Counted from the first letter of the stretch, positions 45,841 to 58,969 are shown. The stretch is 64,000 nt of DNA from Epiperipatus broadwayi (GCA_028023455.1 JAQFVV010012476.1:2463820-2527819); one strand, 5' to 3'. The notes: generated from the sequence alone by a model not told the origin. Program-made: numbers and translations.

Positions 45841-46459
45841 AGGAATGTGCATCTGACAGTGTGATATTATTTGAAGGAAATGATCTGTGTCCAGAACAGG
45901 AATGTGCATCTGTCTAACTAAGGAATCATGTATATAATTTTTTTAAAGAGTGCTACATATGGGAGAGAGCAGTCTTTCTGCTGACTTATAAATCCCTGTC
46001 CATAGAGCTAGAAGGGTTTAATGGTGCAGGAAACACATCTGCGACCATTTCAATGATATGACTGCCTCTTTGGGGTCATGCATTCAGTTGGGCACATTGC
46101 CCTGTATGCTAAACACGCTTCACATTACATTAATATAAACACCCATATATCCCTCCACAAGCATTGTCCTAACTATGAAACAAATAGCCTGAAATTAACC
46201 CCTTAAAATAAACATAAATGAATTTAAACATAGTTATTAATTTTTATCCATGCAGCTATCCATACCCAACTTTATATTTAATACATTTTAGTTAAAACAT
46301 AACACACACAAAAAAAGACATGGAAATGATTGCTTAAACATCTGCATAAAAAAATATTAATAATTGAATTTGCATTCTTTAATTCAGATAAGAGTTCTTA
46401 TTTTCAGCTATTAATTCATTGCAATTTTAGAAAAGTTCTTATTAGATAGACACAAGAGT

Positions 46460-46711
46460 TCATACTTTATGGATTGAGTAGATTGAGAAGTCCATCTTCA
46501 TGATCACTTTCGTAGATTTTGTCCTTCTTTGAAATGAAACCGCTACTTGCCATTCATTTGGCCAGGAACTGTCATCAAAAGGCCTAATCTGGTTGTCCGG
46601 AAAATTAAATTTATTGCAGACTTCCCCATCGTGAAAATCTGCAATATAGCTAGTTATAACGATATATTCATAGTCAGTTCTCAGATCACAATTATAATAA
46701 TCCTTTGGCTT
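46460..46711 (-). pseudogene. Exon-like open stretch, unrecognised (possible gene fragment)
   Basis: An 83-codon stop-free minus-strand frame without an internal start near its beginning. It reads YYNCDLRTDYEYIVITSYIA, then DFHDGEVCNKFNFPDN and SSWPNEWQVAVSFQRR. Its composition is balanced, with Cys, Trp, Asp and Pro, unlike translations of the AT-rich flanks. The same frame upstream (to about 46830) is protein-like but contains three stops. This could be a decayed exon or a piece of an unrecognised mobile element. The Y-x-Y-x-V pattern recalls a beta-sandwich (fibronectin III-like) strand, but that is only a guess. Confidence 0.3.
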
Positions 46712-46830
46712 TTATATTTTTCTTAGCTTCTTATCGTCAAATTTTGGGATTCAACCAACAAGACGTCACTAATCCTTTCGTGTTTCAGTTATGGTCCTTG
46801 CTGTCATTATTGTGCTTACATTGGTCATTT

Positions 46831-49825
46831 AATTTTTTTGTATTCTCTTACCATTTAATTTATTTTAAGTGCCTCAAGGGCTAATTTGCTTTCGAACAAT
46901 CATTTAATTAATAAAACAATCATTTCCATTTTCTAAGGTTATAGAAATCAACATTATTTCTATTTTTAAAATCTCAATCTTTATATTTTTACTTTTTTAC
47001 AAAAAAAAATACTTTTTTGTTAAAATATCTGCGCTACAATATATATATATATTAAACAACTTTTAATTTTCAGTTTTTAAGTTTTTTTTTTTTAATAAAT
47101 CAATTTTTATTTACGATCTTTTTATTTTCATTTTAAAATAATGTAACGGAATATTATATTCCTTTTCAATATTATATAAATGCAATTTATTCTCACAACT
47201 TTGAAGCTTTTTGAAAAAAAATATTTTTTTTTATTATTGTACATAAATGCTATCCTGCAGTATTTTTCGGAATAAAAGTGTTTAAAAGGGTTATATATAG
47301 TTTTGGTATACCTGAAACAAAATAAAATACATTGTAATATAAATAATATCAGAAATATGTAAACACTAAAATTAATAAAATAATAAAGAACAACATAAAT
47401 TATAACAAAATGCATTAAAACTGATATAAATATATTCAAAACCAAATAAAATAATTCAGGTAACGAAAACGATGCATAGAAAATAAATATAAATTATACA
47501 GGTCAATTCCTGACTGTGTATATACTTATCACGAACAACTATTAATTTAATATAGTATTTGTTTTTATTATTTTTAATAATCCCCTAATTATGTCTATTC
47601 CCTTTAAATTTAAACTTTAATAAAATACTCATTATTTCATTTTAATTTAATTCTCAGTTCTACATTAATTCACTTATTAAAAATATTCTTTTTATTTTTT
47701 CTAATATGTGAAAATCATAAATATTATAATGATTTACCTTACCCAATTTTATTTTAATTTTTTAAAATGAAATAAAACTGTTTCCTTTTTTAAATAATTA
47801 TCTTATACCCTAGCTACATCTATTCCATATCATTAAATCGAATTATATCTTTAATCACTACAGTTTCTTTTTATTGTTATATACTTATTTATCTTCCTTA
47901 ATGCTTAGCCTTTATTTGAAAATTCACAATAGTTATCATCATCAATATGTACTCAATATTTTGATTTACAATTGATTATTTATCTGCAACAATCAATCGA
48001 AAAAAAATAAAATAAAATAAAAAATCGTGGTGGCCAATTTTGTAACAGTGATGATGTCAAAAAATAGTTAGTAATGTCATGGCATCCAAAATCATAATAG
48101 CATATTTCATACTGAAACTGTACAGTACAGAGTTTATTCACAATACAGTACATAATATTATTGCTGTATACAAGATTTTGCTTATGAAATTAAAATACGA
48201 ATAATGAATGTGGAGTATTTTATTTTCTTCCTGCATCTTTGCAAGACAATTAGTTTAACAATGATATATCACAAGTAAATGATTTCATCTTTAATTTTAA
48301 AAAAACTTCCAAAAAGTGTTTCATTCAGTATAATAATCAAAATTATCGATTAATGACCTACAACAAACAAGTAAATTAGTAACATATTAAATTGAAAAAT
48401 ATGTACTTTAGTTTAAAAGCAGTACAATGTATTTAGAGACTTTTACGGACTAAAATTTTTACTAACAATACCTTGCTTATGGAAAAATTTCAATCACCGT
48501 CTAGGAATTCAGTTATCGTAATTGTTATTAAAAAATAATTTCATAATAATGAACTTTGTATGATCAAATATTACTAAATCTATATTAAAAATAACAGTTT
48601 ATTAGCTTAATTTTAAAACATCTTCAAATGTTATCGCACATTTATACAAATGAAGAATGAACAAAAATAAAATTATATTCAGTATAAAAACTTTTAAAAA
48701 ATGTATTACGTGTTACGTACAGATACACTGAAAAAGATTCATAATTTAAATATTTATTTAAACAGTCCAATGGCACATAATCTAAAAATATTTAAATAAT
48801 TTCAGAGAATTTGTCTACAGAACTTATTATGATACCTCATGAGAAAATATAATTTTACTGCTAGCGTACATATTTATATTGTCTAAGGTGAGTTTTATTT
48901 AAATTTGTGAAGTAAATATTGTAAAAAAGCCTTAAATATTGATTACAATATGCAATCAGAGAATGCATTAGATACACCTTTTTCTTTGGATGCGTCAGTA
49001 TTTTTTAAGTAGTTTTGACAATGTGTTTTATGCTCATTTTACTTCTCTTACACTAAGGATAAATAACAGTCTTTAAGATAAATTAAATAAGTTGTCATTA
49101 AACATTTTTTATAAATTTCCAAACAATTTCATGTAAGTAATATAGTGTAGTTATACAAGTTAAAAAAATAAATCTTTAGTATGGATATTTTTTTCCGCTC
49201 GGAAGATGAATTTGGAAGTACTCAAAAATTATTAGATGTTAGTTTAGTTTCATTTTCTCGGTTGTTTTTGCTATTCTTTTGGACAGTGAAAACACATTTT
49301 TTTCATAGTGATTTTAAACATTTTTTAAAAAAAATCTGTTTAAAGTCATCTTAGCAAAAATTTTTATTAGCAAGAAAATCTTTGAGGTTGGAAAGACACT
49401 GGATAATGATGTTTGGTAATAAGATCACAGGAAGTAACAACTTTAAACTTAGTGTTTTTATTTTACATAGATTTCATTTTCCCTATCATACACACATAAA
49501 TATATATTTTAAGTGAATACTGTGGGATCACGGACAAATTGGTTTAGGATTGTTTGAAATTAATTATGTAAATTGTATTGTAAAATTATGGGTATTCATA
49601 AATTAGAAATGGATAAATAATATTGGAATTATCTAAATAATTATAGATCTAATGTAACGATGTCAAGTAAAATATAACCATATATGGTGTGAAAATTTAA
49701 ATAAAATTTACCACCAAAATACCTCATCTTATAAGGTGAATTTGGGAATGAATCAAAATCCATAGGGACTAGTGAAATGCTCAGTTCACAGACCAGAAAA
49801 CGAGAGGTATTTATAAAATTAGAGA
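46831..49825. other. Intergenic, AT-rich, no gene seen
   Basis: About 3 kb of A/T-rich sequence with homopolymer runs. Minus-strand hydrophobic frames around 47.1-47.4 kb are low-complexity translations. Nothing is supported. Confidence 0.5.
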
Positions 49826-50066
49826 TGTTTTGTTTGAACTCCAGAAGTCAGGTATATAAGTGGGATGAAGAGGAAGAATCGGGGTAGTATAAAATCAGAG
49901 ACAACAGTGGCCCTAATGGGAAGACCTATGATATGCTACTTTAAAGGAGTGCTTTACCGACATATGTAAGAGTTATATACGTAATTGAATTTTTCTGGAA
50001 ATTAAACTAATATTTTAACACACTCAATCTGTCTAAACTTCTCATCTGTTTGATGCATACATGCCA
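49826..50066 (+). repeat. 5' LTR
   Basis: Begins TGTTTTGTTTGAACTCCAGA and ends ATGCCA. Four bases later comes TGGCAAAGTC, the place where a tRNA primer-binding site (TGG...) is expected. Confidence 0.75.
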
Positions 50067-50174
50067 AAGTTGGCAAAGTCAGCCAGGATCACTGTTAAAC
50101 AAATTTTAGTAACAGCAAACATCGGACTTCAGTATTAAACCAAAAAAGGGAACTGCAATCGACGATAAATTCAT

Positions 50175-50850
50175 GTGTCGAAAGTGGCTGCCAAAATACA
50201 ATTGCGAATAGCAGATTTCGATGTTGAAAATCTGAGCAACTGGTCATTATATGTAAAATTATTTGAGATACATTTTCTGAAAAATAGCATAAAAAATCAT
50301 ATAAAAATCGCTACTCTTTTGGGTTTTGCAGGGATCAAAGTATTGGAAATAGCCAACCAGCTGATGAGCCTGAAACGTTACCAAATAATGACGTACTCAT
50401 AAAATTAACTGCAGAGTTCTGCCCTCTACTGTCAAAACATATAGCAAGATTATATTTTAGCCTATGATGACAGAAAAAAGGTGAAACCTTTAAAAAATAT
50501 GCTATGTGAGTAAGCAAATAATTGTGATTACGGCCAGTTCTTAGAAGAAGTGCTTCTCGAACAATTGTTTCTAGGATTACACAAAACAAAATTCCGCGAA
50601 CAGTTACTAGGGGACTCGACGATATTGTATAAGGAAGCAATAACACGGAGATGGCACATAAATTAGTAATAGACAAAGCTAAGGAATACATAAATAACAC
50701 ATCGCAGCATATACAGTATCAGTTGATCCAGAGAATAGTTGAACGAGAACAGAAAAGCATGTGCCATAAAGATTATAGGTACAATCATCTATGTTACCAC
50801 TGTAATAAAACTATGAACTCTCGAGCAGATTTGTAGTCAATCCGAGCAAA
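50175..50850 (+). pseudogene. gag remnant with damaged zinc knuckle
   Basis: The segment ENLSNWSLYVKLFEIHFLKN followed by KIATLLGFAGIKVLEIANQL matches the gag start of K02A2.6-like elements ('F..Y..R...YF..N.I....K...L....G...Y'). After frameshifts, QFLEEVLLEQLFLGL and FREQLLG follow. Near 50.79 kb LCYHCNKTMNSRADL is the remainder of a CCHC knuckle. Several stops. No ATG in frame at the start. Confidence 0.6.
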
Positions 50851-51099
50851 AATCAACAAGCCACAGATTATGAAGACCTCTGATGAGGGAATTTGACCAA
50901 TTAAGTTTAAGAAAGGGATCCCCAGAAATTTACGCTTCATAAGCGTTAAAGAGCGCAAAATCTGAAATTAACAATCATGATACATAGAAGGAAAGCATTT
51001 CAAAATGGAAATAGAGAACAGCTTGGGAGTCTCTTATATATTTAAGAGATTGGAAAAACATTCCTAAAGAAAGCAAATTTTCTAAAAAAATCGAGAGGA

Positions 51100-51990
51100 C
51101 CAAAGTTTGCGCTAGAGACATAAATGGAAACACAGATGAGATTGTCAGAAATGTTTTGATGAGAATAGAATTGAATGTGAACGGCAGAGTGCTAACATTA
51201 TTTATCATGCATAAACAAATAAACCGACTAATCAGTAGGAACATGTTCCAACCACAGCAAATCACGATCAATGTAATAAAAAAATTAATATCAAGAAAGA
51301 AATACAAAGAAAAGTCCTACTTCTATTTAGTACAACGTTGGGACAAATATAAACAACACCTATGCAACTAGAGTTAAAAGATTACTCGATGCCTGTAATA
51401 TGCAAAAGCCAGAAAGTACCCTATGAACAGTGAAGCAAGGTGGAAGAAAGACTGAATGACCTTATGCAAAAGGGTATTATAAGCCGAACTGAAGATGCTG
51501 ATTGAGCTACTCCAATCATAGTGTTGAACAAACTTAATGGCAAAGTGCATCTCTGTGGAGACTATAGAGGGACAATAAATAAGAAATTGGGTATAAATGT
51601 CTACCCATTTTCCATCACAAGGAAGGTTCTAGTCCTCTTGGAGAAGACTTCACACATTGCCAAGCTTGATCTCCATGCTGCATTCCATCAAATACCCATG
51701 AATGAAGAAATTGCTCACCATAATGAGACATCTAGGGTTATTTAAATAGAATCGGCTGCCTTTCAGGATTAGTATGGCTCCTAACATTTTCCAAGAAAAG
51801 ATGGATCATTTGGTAAACGAACTAGCAGGAGTCATCCCTTATTATGATGATATCCTTATTACAGCTGACTCTGAGAAAAACGATAGTCACCGAAGTGTGT
51901 AGCAGGTTGGAGAAATTTGGAGCAATGCTGAACACTGATAAATATGTATGGAGCACTCAGAAAGTTAAATTTTTGGGACCCATAATATCC
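51100..51990 (+). pseudogene. pol remnant: protease tail and reverse transcriptase
   Basis: RT motifs appear in order: YEQ.SKVEERLNDLMQKGII (N-terminal part, about 51.43 kb), VLNKLNGKVHLCGDYRGTIN (about 51.52 kb), KLDLHAAFHQIPM (motif A, about 51.66 kb), IPYYDDILITAD (motif C, YDD at 51843-51851) and LNTDKYVWS...VKFLG (about 51.93 kb). This is the Ty3/Gypsy RT pattern. Motif A Asp and both motif C Asp are kept, but stops and frame changes occur between all blocks. Confidence 0.75.
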
Positions 51991-52308
51991 TGACATGGTA
52001 TACTCCTGGCACTTTGGAAAATAAAGGCAGTGAATAATGCGCTAGACCAAAGAACATGAAATAAGTTCAGGCATTCCTGTGAGTTTTCAACTACTTTGAA
52101 ACTTTCCTAACAGGGAAAGCTCATATCGCTCAACCACTATTCAACTTGCTGAAGAAGAATGAAGTCTCAGAATGGACATCAGAACATGAGAATGCTTTTA
52201 ATAAAACAAAAGCCCTACTGACATCAGAGAAACTACAAATGCAATATGGTAACAAAACAGAATAATGGTTGACACCAGATACATCAGAGATTCCTGTGGA
52301 ATTAAAAA

Positions 52309-52560
52309 TGTTTTGTTTGAACTTTTGTTTGAACTCCAGAAGTCAGGAATATAAGTGGGGTATAGAGCGAAAATTGGGGTATTAAAAAATCAGACTACAG
52401 TGGCCCTAATGAGCAGACCTATGATAAGCAACTTTAAAGAGGTGCTTTACTGATGTATGTGATAGTTATGTATGTAATTGAACATTTTTGGAAATTAAAC
52501 TAATATTTTAACTCTCACAATCTATGTAAATTTCTTATTTGTTTCATGCAAACATGTCCA
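52309..52560 (+). repeat. 3' LTR
   Basis: Matches 49826-50066, including AGTGGCCCTAATG and GAAATTAAACTAATATTTTA. It has a 12-bp duplication (TTTTGTTTGAAC twice) at its left end. Confidence 0.75.
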
Positions 52561-52993
52561 ATACCTAGTATATAATACACACAGCAGAGTTTACACAAGC
52601 ATATAATGTACATTAAAGGTTTTTAAATTTTTTATATATACTCAATGAGTAATTTTATTATTGTAATATTTTCAAATTATAGTGTAATTTTTAGCTGCCA
52701 TAACCAGCCAATTTTTTCTCTATAGACAATTATAAACGCTTATTTTGCATAAGGCATTCATGCTTAACGATAAGTTTTGGGTGATCAATTGCCATCAATA
52801 AATGGGAAAAAAATGTATTTTGATTTAAACACTGTACCTTTTAATATTTTTACTATTTAATTCTCCTTCATAAAAGAAATAAAATGCAGGACACAAATTT
52901 ACAGAAACTTTAATAAAAATGATGATACACACAGAGAATATTTAAGAAAGGGAAATAAAAAAGCAATCCTAATATATATATATATATATATAT

Positions 52994-53170
52994 AAAATAT
53001 ACAAACCATTATACAATTACAAATATCCAGTAACGCCCTCTGTTTAAAGTTCTATATCTCAATAATAGCAAACCGTAAAATGATTTTACAGTTTGCTATT
53101 ATTGAGATCTAGAACTTTAAACAGAGGGCATTACTGGATATTTGTAATTGTATAATGGTTTGTATATTTT
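52994..53170. mobile_element. 177-bp near-perfect palindrome (hairpin MITE)
   Basis: The arms 52994-53081 and 53083-53170 differ at about three of 87 positions and have essentially no loop (GTAAAATGATTTTAC at the centre). The outer ends are AAAATATACAAACC and GGTTTGTATATTTT. A TA microsatellite lies immediately to the left (52972-52993). No coding capacity. Confidence 0.85.
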
Positions 53171-54480
53171 CTATAATTATTTCAGTTAGTGTTAACAGTA
53201 ACTTACTTTTCATATATATATATATATTGTAACAGGCACATACGACATTACATTATTTTTTTTACTATTAAACATGAAAAAATAAAAATTCGCATATAAA
53301 ACTTCTTTTTTAAGAATTAAAAATTGAAAATTAAAATTTTATATATAAAACTCATACATATATATAATCGCACAGATGAAAAAAATTATTAAAATAAAAC
53401 TTTATTAAAAATAGAAAAAATATTTTAAAAACAAAAACTTAAAAAGCTTTAGAGATAAAAATATATCTTTAAGTTTGGGAAACAAATTAATTAATGTTAT
53501 TGAAAAATGGAAATGATTATTTTAATTAGTCAAAGTGAACTAGTTCTTGGGCATTTAAATGTATAAGCAATGATCAGATAGAAAAACAATAGAAACTCAT
53601 AGCAAATAAAAAGAAATCCCTTAGGAATCGGATCTCAATGAAAGAGTCTTCATCATCATGACTTAATGTTGAGTTAATCCACAAAATTAATATAAAAGGA
53701 AAGGTTTGGAAATAAAAAAAATTAATTAGAGACAGAGATGTGTGATAGTGGTGGTGATATGTGTTAGTGTGGAGTTGAAGAAGAAGGGATTGAAAAGATG
53801 CACTCTTCAATCCCTTCAGTTCTGCTAAAAAAAAAGACAAAGAAATGACATTGTTTTCTACATCAAGGTCCAGCTAAAGTAAAAGACCTTCAAATGAATC
53901 AATAAAATGGCTAACAGCATACGGGTCTCACCAGGATGTCAGGAAAATTAATACTGGAACCCAAATAGCAACGGTTTAAAGATGAACTTTTCTAATCATA
54001 AGAAATATATATAAGTAATGAACATTTCTAAACAATAAGAACTTTAATTCTAAAACTTGTTCCGTATTTAAATAATTGCAATAGAATCCTATCTGACCAA
54101 CTTTATTTATTAATAATTTTTTTTAATTTGATGTATTTCTTTTGTAAAATCATTTCCATTTATTTTTTTTGTTCTTTTAAGTTTTTATTATGATTTTATT
54201 TTTCGTTAAATTAAATTATATAAATGTTAAACTTAAGTAAGACATGAATGGCTATATAGATTTGTAAAGTTATATTAGGGGAGGGTAATCTCAGGTTATT
54301 TGTTTTGTAGTTAAATTGGGTCAATGGATTGGATATATTGATGTAATTAGTAGGTGTAGTACAACATTCGCTATGGTCAGAATCACTTTATACGCTGCAC
54401 ACTTCCTTTTTGCCTATGAAATGTGATCGTAAGTCGGCAAAATGACTGCAGTCCTTTCCTATGGAGTTTTTTTTATTGTT
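53171..54480. other. Intergenic, no gene seen
   Basis: AT-rich with a TA run at 53212-53226. An 88-codon minus-strand frame at 53574-53840 shows no motif. Confidence 0.4.
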
Positions 54481-55560
54481 CTTCTGGTCAGATAGATGTA
54501 GTATTCCTATCTGATGAGAGGGAATTTCTTCTCAACCTATTTTGTGCTGCCATATTCATGTTACATTGAATGCATCGATATATCAGATGGATTGACATTG
54601 GTTTGACTGCAAACTTTTGGCCTAAGGTTAAATAAGGATAGAATATTTTCTTTTCAAATGCAAATCTATGTAGTCTATTCATACTCGACACTCTAAATAA
54701 AAATGCATTAAATTTAAGTTGGGTATGGATGTTGCATGGATTTGTTAGTGGTTAATTATGTTGTGGTTTCCATATTCGGTTAGAATATATAAGTCATCGA
54801 TGTCAATGCGGCATCTTATGATGAATGCCATTGGGTTTCTTGTATTCCCTCTGCAATTGACATTATCACTGACTGTATTTTGATCGGTTATGTTTATTTT
54901 GAAATGTTTTTAACCGTGGAAGCTATGCAGCCGATCTATACTCAACATTATAAAACAAACTTTTATAAATACATCTGTGCAAACTTATAAAAATTAAAAT
55001 CTAAAATAAAATTTAAAAATGTAGTTAAATGCTAAAGTAAACATACTAAGATAATAATGTAATTATAAATTTTATTAAACGCCCATTATTATATTAAGTA
55101 ATAATTTATTAAGGCTGTAACCTTAGAAATAAGCGTCTGAAAAATACGAAGGTAGGGACCTCTATAGGTCTTAAAAACACAAGCTTACGCTATTTTTCAG
55201 ACGCTTATTTCTAAGGTTACAGCCTTAGTAAATTATTACTTAAGATAATAATGCTAAATTATATTTATATGTGTGTAAATAAATATGTGTGTGTATATTA
55301 CTGGCAGTGGCTTATTTAATATTTTTTTTATATATTCTTAGATAAGAATTTATTATAAAATATAAATCTCTACTATTCCACTGAGCTAGTGACAATGGGC
55401 TAACGACCGGAATCAAAATATATAAAAAAAAAAATTTTTTTTAACTTACGTATCTGCCTACTTTATAATTTTTTTAGGTTCAAATGCCTAGTGGTCTCCT
55501 GTAGTGTAGATACGTTAAGTCTCCTTTATCTCCAGATCGTTATAATATATATATATATAA
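54480..55560 (-). repeat. Dispersed repeat family, copy 2 (interrupted by a MITE)
   Basis: In inverted orientation relative to 45290-45840 and colinear with it. Its distal part holds two tandem, diverged versions of the MLSID.LH-type segment: one near 54.93 kb (MLSIDRLHSF) and one at 54691-54488 (MSSMNRLHRFAFEKK). The segment after AGCCACTGCCAGTAAT is split by the hairpin at 55084-55252. Confidence 0.65.
55084..55252. mobile_element. Hairpin MITE, about 169 bp
   Basis: Inverted arms of about 63 bp (AAGGCTGTAACCTTAGAAAT with AAGCGTCTGAAAAATA) around a 43-bp loop (55147-55189). It interrupts the dispersed repeat, which shows it is the younger insertion. Confidence 0.85.
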
Positions 55561-56450
55561 TAAAGATTCTGGGATTAGAATGACATTTCTAAAAATATAA
55601 TTCATAAAAATATAGAGAGAGAAAAATTTATAAAAAGGAAATTACTTATAAATAAATTATGCCTTTGTAAAAGAATGTTTACATAGAAGTGTGATCAGTG
55701 CATATGAAATCTTGTAACTCCCCTTGACATCTAATTATAACAACTGTGCTAAATTCCAATCCACAGCGTGATAGCTGGCTTAATAATTGATTTGTTTCAT
55801 TAAAGGATATAAAATTTAATATTGTTTAATATATTTTCTCATAGTTCATTTCAGTCGATTCAAATAACATTAATTTTAGCTTATTTAAGCAAATTATATA
55901 ACTATGCATTGTCATTCTCGATTGGTTTAGCGGAGTATTAATTATCTCAGAATCCGTAGATGTGAATGGTTGATTAAGTACCTGGCTATAGATTCATTCC
56001 TTCTATGAGTCTCATGCTTTACGTTTTGCTACTGCTCTCATACAAACTAAAGCAATCTGAGTGTAACTGCATATATGTCATTCATAGGGAATAGATCTGG
56101 GAGCATTGGTGAAGGAACTAAAGTGTGATCAGATTCGAGGTCCCAACCCATCATCTTGATCAGCTTTTGACAATTTGCCATGACTCTGGATTTTGTTGCA
56201 TTTGTGTAAAGGTATGATTGTCACCATATATAAAAATCTTTTTTTGATGATTATCGAGGTCTCAATACATCGTCTAGATCAGCTTTGGAGAATTTGACAA
56301 AACTCTGGATTTTCTTGCATGAGTGTACAGATATGACCATTATAATATAAATATATATAAAGTTTTTTGTGTGTTTAATGTAATGAGACTTTAAAGCTAA
56401 GGCATATACAATGTTAGTTGGATTTTAAGTTTGCTAACAATTTTTTTTTT
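55561..56450. other. Non-coding with a ~127-bp tandem duplication
   Basis: 56129-56229 and 56256-56350 share GAGGTC.CAA..CATC.TC.AGATCAGCTTT and ACTCTGGATTTT.TTGCAT. No gene seen. Confidence 0.5.
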
Positions 56451-57779
56451 ATTTAGGTGAGAGGATGCTTTATTTGAAAAAGAGGGGTAACAATGAAGTG
56501 TGAGATTAGGGGAGAACGTGTGTCTCATTCGTCATTATAAAAAAAGATTTTTTGTGTGTAAATAGGTTTGGATAGTAGTAGAAGATCATAAATTTAAATA
56601 TAGAACAATTGCTAAAATATGGAGATATGATTTGCTTTTATATATCACAATGTATGTATGATGGACAGAAAAAAGCTAGGCATGCTTTGGTAAAGTATAT
56701 AGTATATGATAAGATTGTCCATCTGAAATGCTTAAAGAAAACTAGAAACAATGTGAAAAATATATGATTGTGTAGACCATATAAAAATGTAATAAAAGCA
56801 ATAAAAAATTGTATCTAAAGGTAGATAGTTTAAAGAAAAAGTCAGGAGAACTTGAGGAAAATGTTGATCAGGATGTTAGAGTGTGAAGAGATGACAAAAT
56901 AAGTAATGAAATGGAGATAGGAACCAAGTAAAATATAGAAAGATGTAATGGATGTAGAAGTAAAATTACAAGCATAGATATGAATTGTGAGCAGATCAAG
57001 AATTTAGAGAATATAAATAATAAAGATGAAACTGATATAGACGTTCAGAACGTTGAGGAAAATGTTAGAGAAGAAACGGGAAAGTAACCTATGAGAGAGT
57101 TTTCATAGGTATTCACTAACTAGAGAATGTGGAATTGTAATTGCAAGAAAAATAAAAAATAGATATTGAAGAACAGGTTTGTATGTAGCTAGCATTGGCG
57201 AAGTTACAGATTTAAATTCACAGGGAAGTATAAGTGTTTGTACTATTCTAGAAATAAATAATTTAATTGAAGAGAATAATGGATGAGTACAATTTTTTTT
57301 AATAATTTAAATAAGGTTAAACAAAACGTGTTTGTAGTTTGATTACTTCCAAGATTCGGCAATAGGTATTTATTACATGGGGTACGTTTTATAAATGAGA
57401 GATTGAAAAACCTATATGAAAAAATAATGTTATGTTTATAAATGTGTAGATTTTTTTTAGTAGTAAAAAAATATATACAGTAAAGCGGATTACATTTAGC
57501 AAACAATGAAGCGAAGCATTCGGGAGTTTGATTCATGAAAACTATTATAGTTTGGGAAATTTATAAAAGTGGGTAGGCTTTTAAATTACAGTATAACACA
57601 AAGCAGGTTAGGAATGGATTGGATGTAGTAAGTAAATGCGGGGTAGTTTATATCAATATAAATGTAGATGTGTAGAAAGAATGGGCCTGTAAAACTAGTG
57701 ATAAACAAATTAATTACAAATATAATAGACAAGAAAGAGTTAAAAAAAATTATAAAACGGGAAAAAGAAAGCAATTGCA

Positions 57780-58590
57780 AAAATTGGATATTTGAATATT
57801 AAAGGTGGTAGAAGATCAGAAAACTGATTGGAATTTTAAATAAAGAAGTTGCAAATGGAAACTTTGTATGGCAAGATATAAATAAAAAAGAAAAAAGGGG
57901 TAGTGATTTAAGAATTTTATCAAAAAAATATTTAAATGCAAGTGTTAAAAACATTTGTAATTTGAGATAAGTCAGAAAGACAAGAATATATGTGGCTATA
58001 CCGAATACGGTACTGGAGATAGTCAAACTATAATGGAGTGATATAATAGCATATATAAATGCTTATTTAAGGATATACAGGGTTTAAAAAAAACAAAAAA
58101 AAATATGATTATTGAAGATATGAATGAACATATTGAAGAAATTGATGTCCTGGATAACAAAAATGAACAGCTTTTGAAATTTTTTGTCAAAGAATGAATT
58201 TGAACATTAAAAATCTATCAAATATTTATGAGGGCCAATACACAATATATGTCACACAATAGATTAACTATTAGTAGATAAAAAGTGAATAAATAAAGGA
58301 TGGAAAATTAATGTGTTTGATATTGAAGAGGAGCTATATAATAGAGTCATAATTTATCTACAATAAAATTGATTAGTAGTGTGATGGTGAATTGTAATAA
58401 CAGTAGAATGTATGAAAAATGTTGGTGGAGAATGAATGACAAAAATAAGTTAGAAGAATGTAAATTAAAATTAGAAGTCATCATGGAAAAGATTATTGGG
58501 GGTGAATATAAAAACTGCTGTTGCAAAGTAAAAAAAATATCACAGAGGGCTTTAGGTGAGAATATTGAGAAGAATGAAGTAATATAAAAA
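57780..58590 (+). pseudogene. LINE endonuclease remnant
   Basis: Blocks VANGNFVWQDINKKEKRGSD and LRILSKKYLNASVKNICNL (about 57.85 kb) are followed by MNEHIEEIDVLDNKNEQLLK (about 58.12 kb), which corresponds to the 'GDxNxH' region of LINE endonucleases with the Asp region damaged. SSVMVNCNN and WRMNDKNKLEECKLKLE follow at 58369-58587. No intact catalytic set is visible. Confidence 0.55.
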
Positions 58591-58969
58591 TGAGAACTAG
58601 GAAAAGTGCATAAGAGAGGGGGAAAGTATGCACATAATATAAATGTGCTATTAAAAACAGAAAAATTTGAAAAAGATTTTAATATTAAGTTGGAAAACTA
58701 TTCAAATGAAAAGAAGTTGTATAAAATAGCGAATTATACAGATACAATATAAGTAAATTGTAAATTAAGAGAAGATATTATTAAAAGCTCAAATAGATGG
58801 ACTAAATTTTTTGGAAACATATTAAAAGGAATGTGGAAAAGACAGATGTAGTATTATTGAATGATGCAAAGACAGAGAGTGTGTTACTATAAAGAATTTA
58901 AAAATAATCTTAAATAAGTATGGAATTGATATAGAAAATATGTTAAATGTGAAGGACAACACCTAGTAA

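Larger units (their letters stand above)
49826..52560 (+). mobile_element. Short Gypsy-type LTR retrotransposon (K02A2.6-like), internally deleted
   Basis: Direct terminal repeats 49826-50066 and 52309-52560, both TGTTTTGTTTGA...CA, about 85-90% identical, enclose gag (from about 50175) and part of the RT (to about 51990). RNase H and integrase are missing: the RT region runs almost directly into the 3' LTR after a further degraded stretch. Element length is 2.7 kb against 4-6 kb for complete relatives. The 3' LTR has a 12-bp local duplication near its start. No clear target duplication was found. Confidence 0.8.

Noticed and set aside
47128-47445. 105-codon hydrophobic minus-strand frame
   Set aside because: Low-complexity translation of very AT-rich sequence (Ile, Phe, Tyr); no motif.
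53574-53840. 88-codon minus-strand frame, possibly membrane-like
   Set aside because: No recognisable family, no repeat or homologue in the window.
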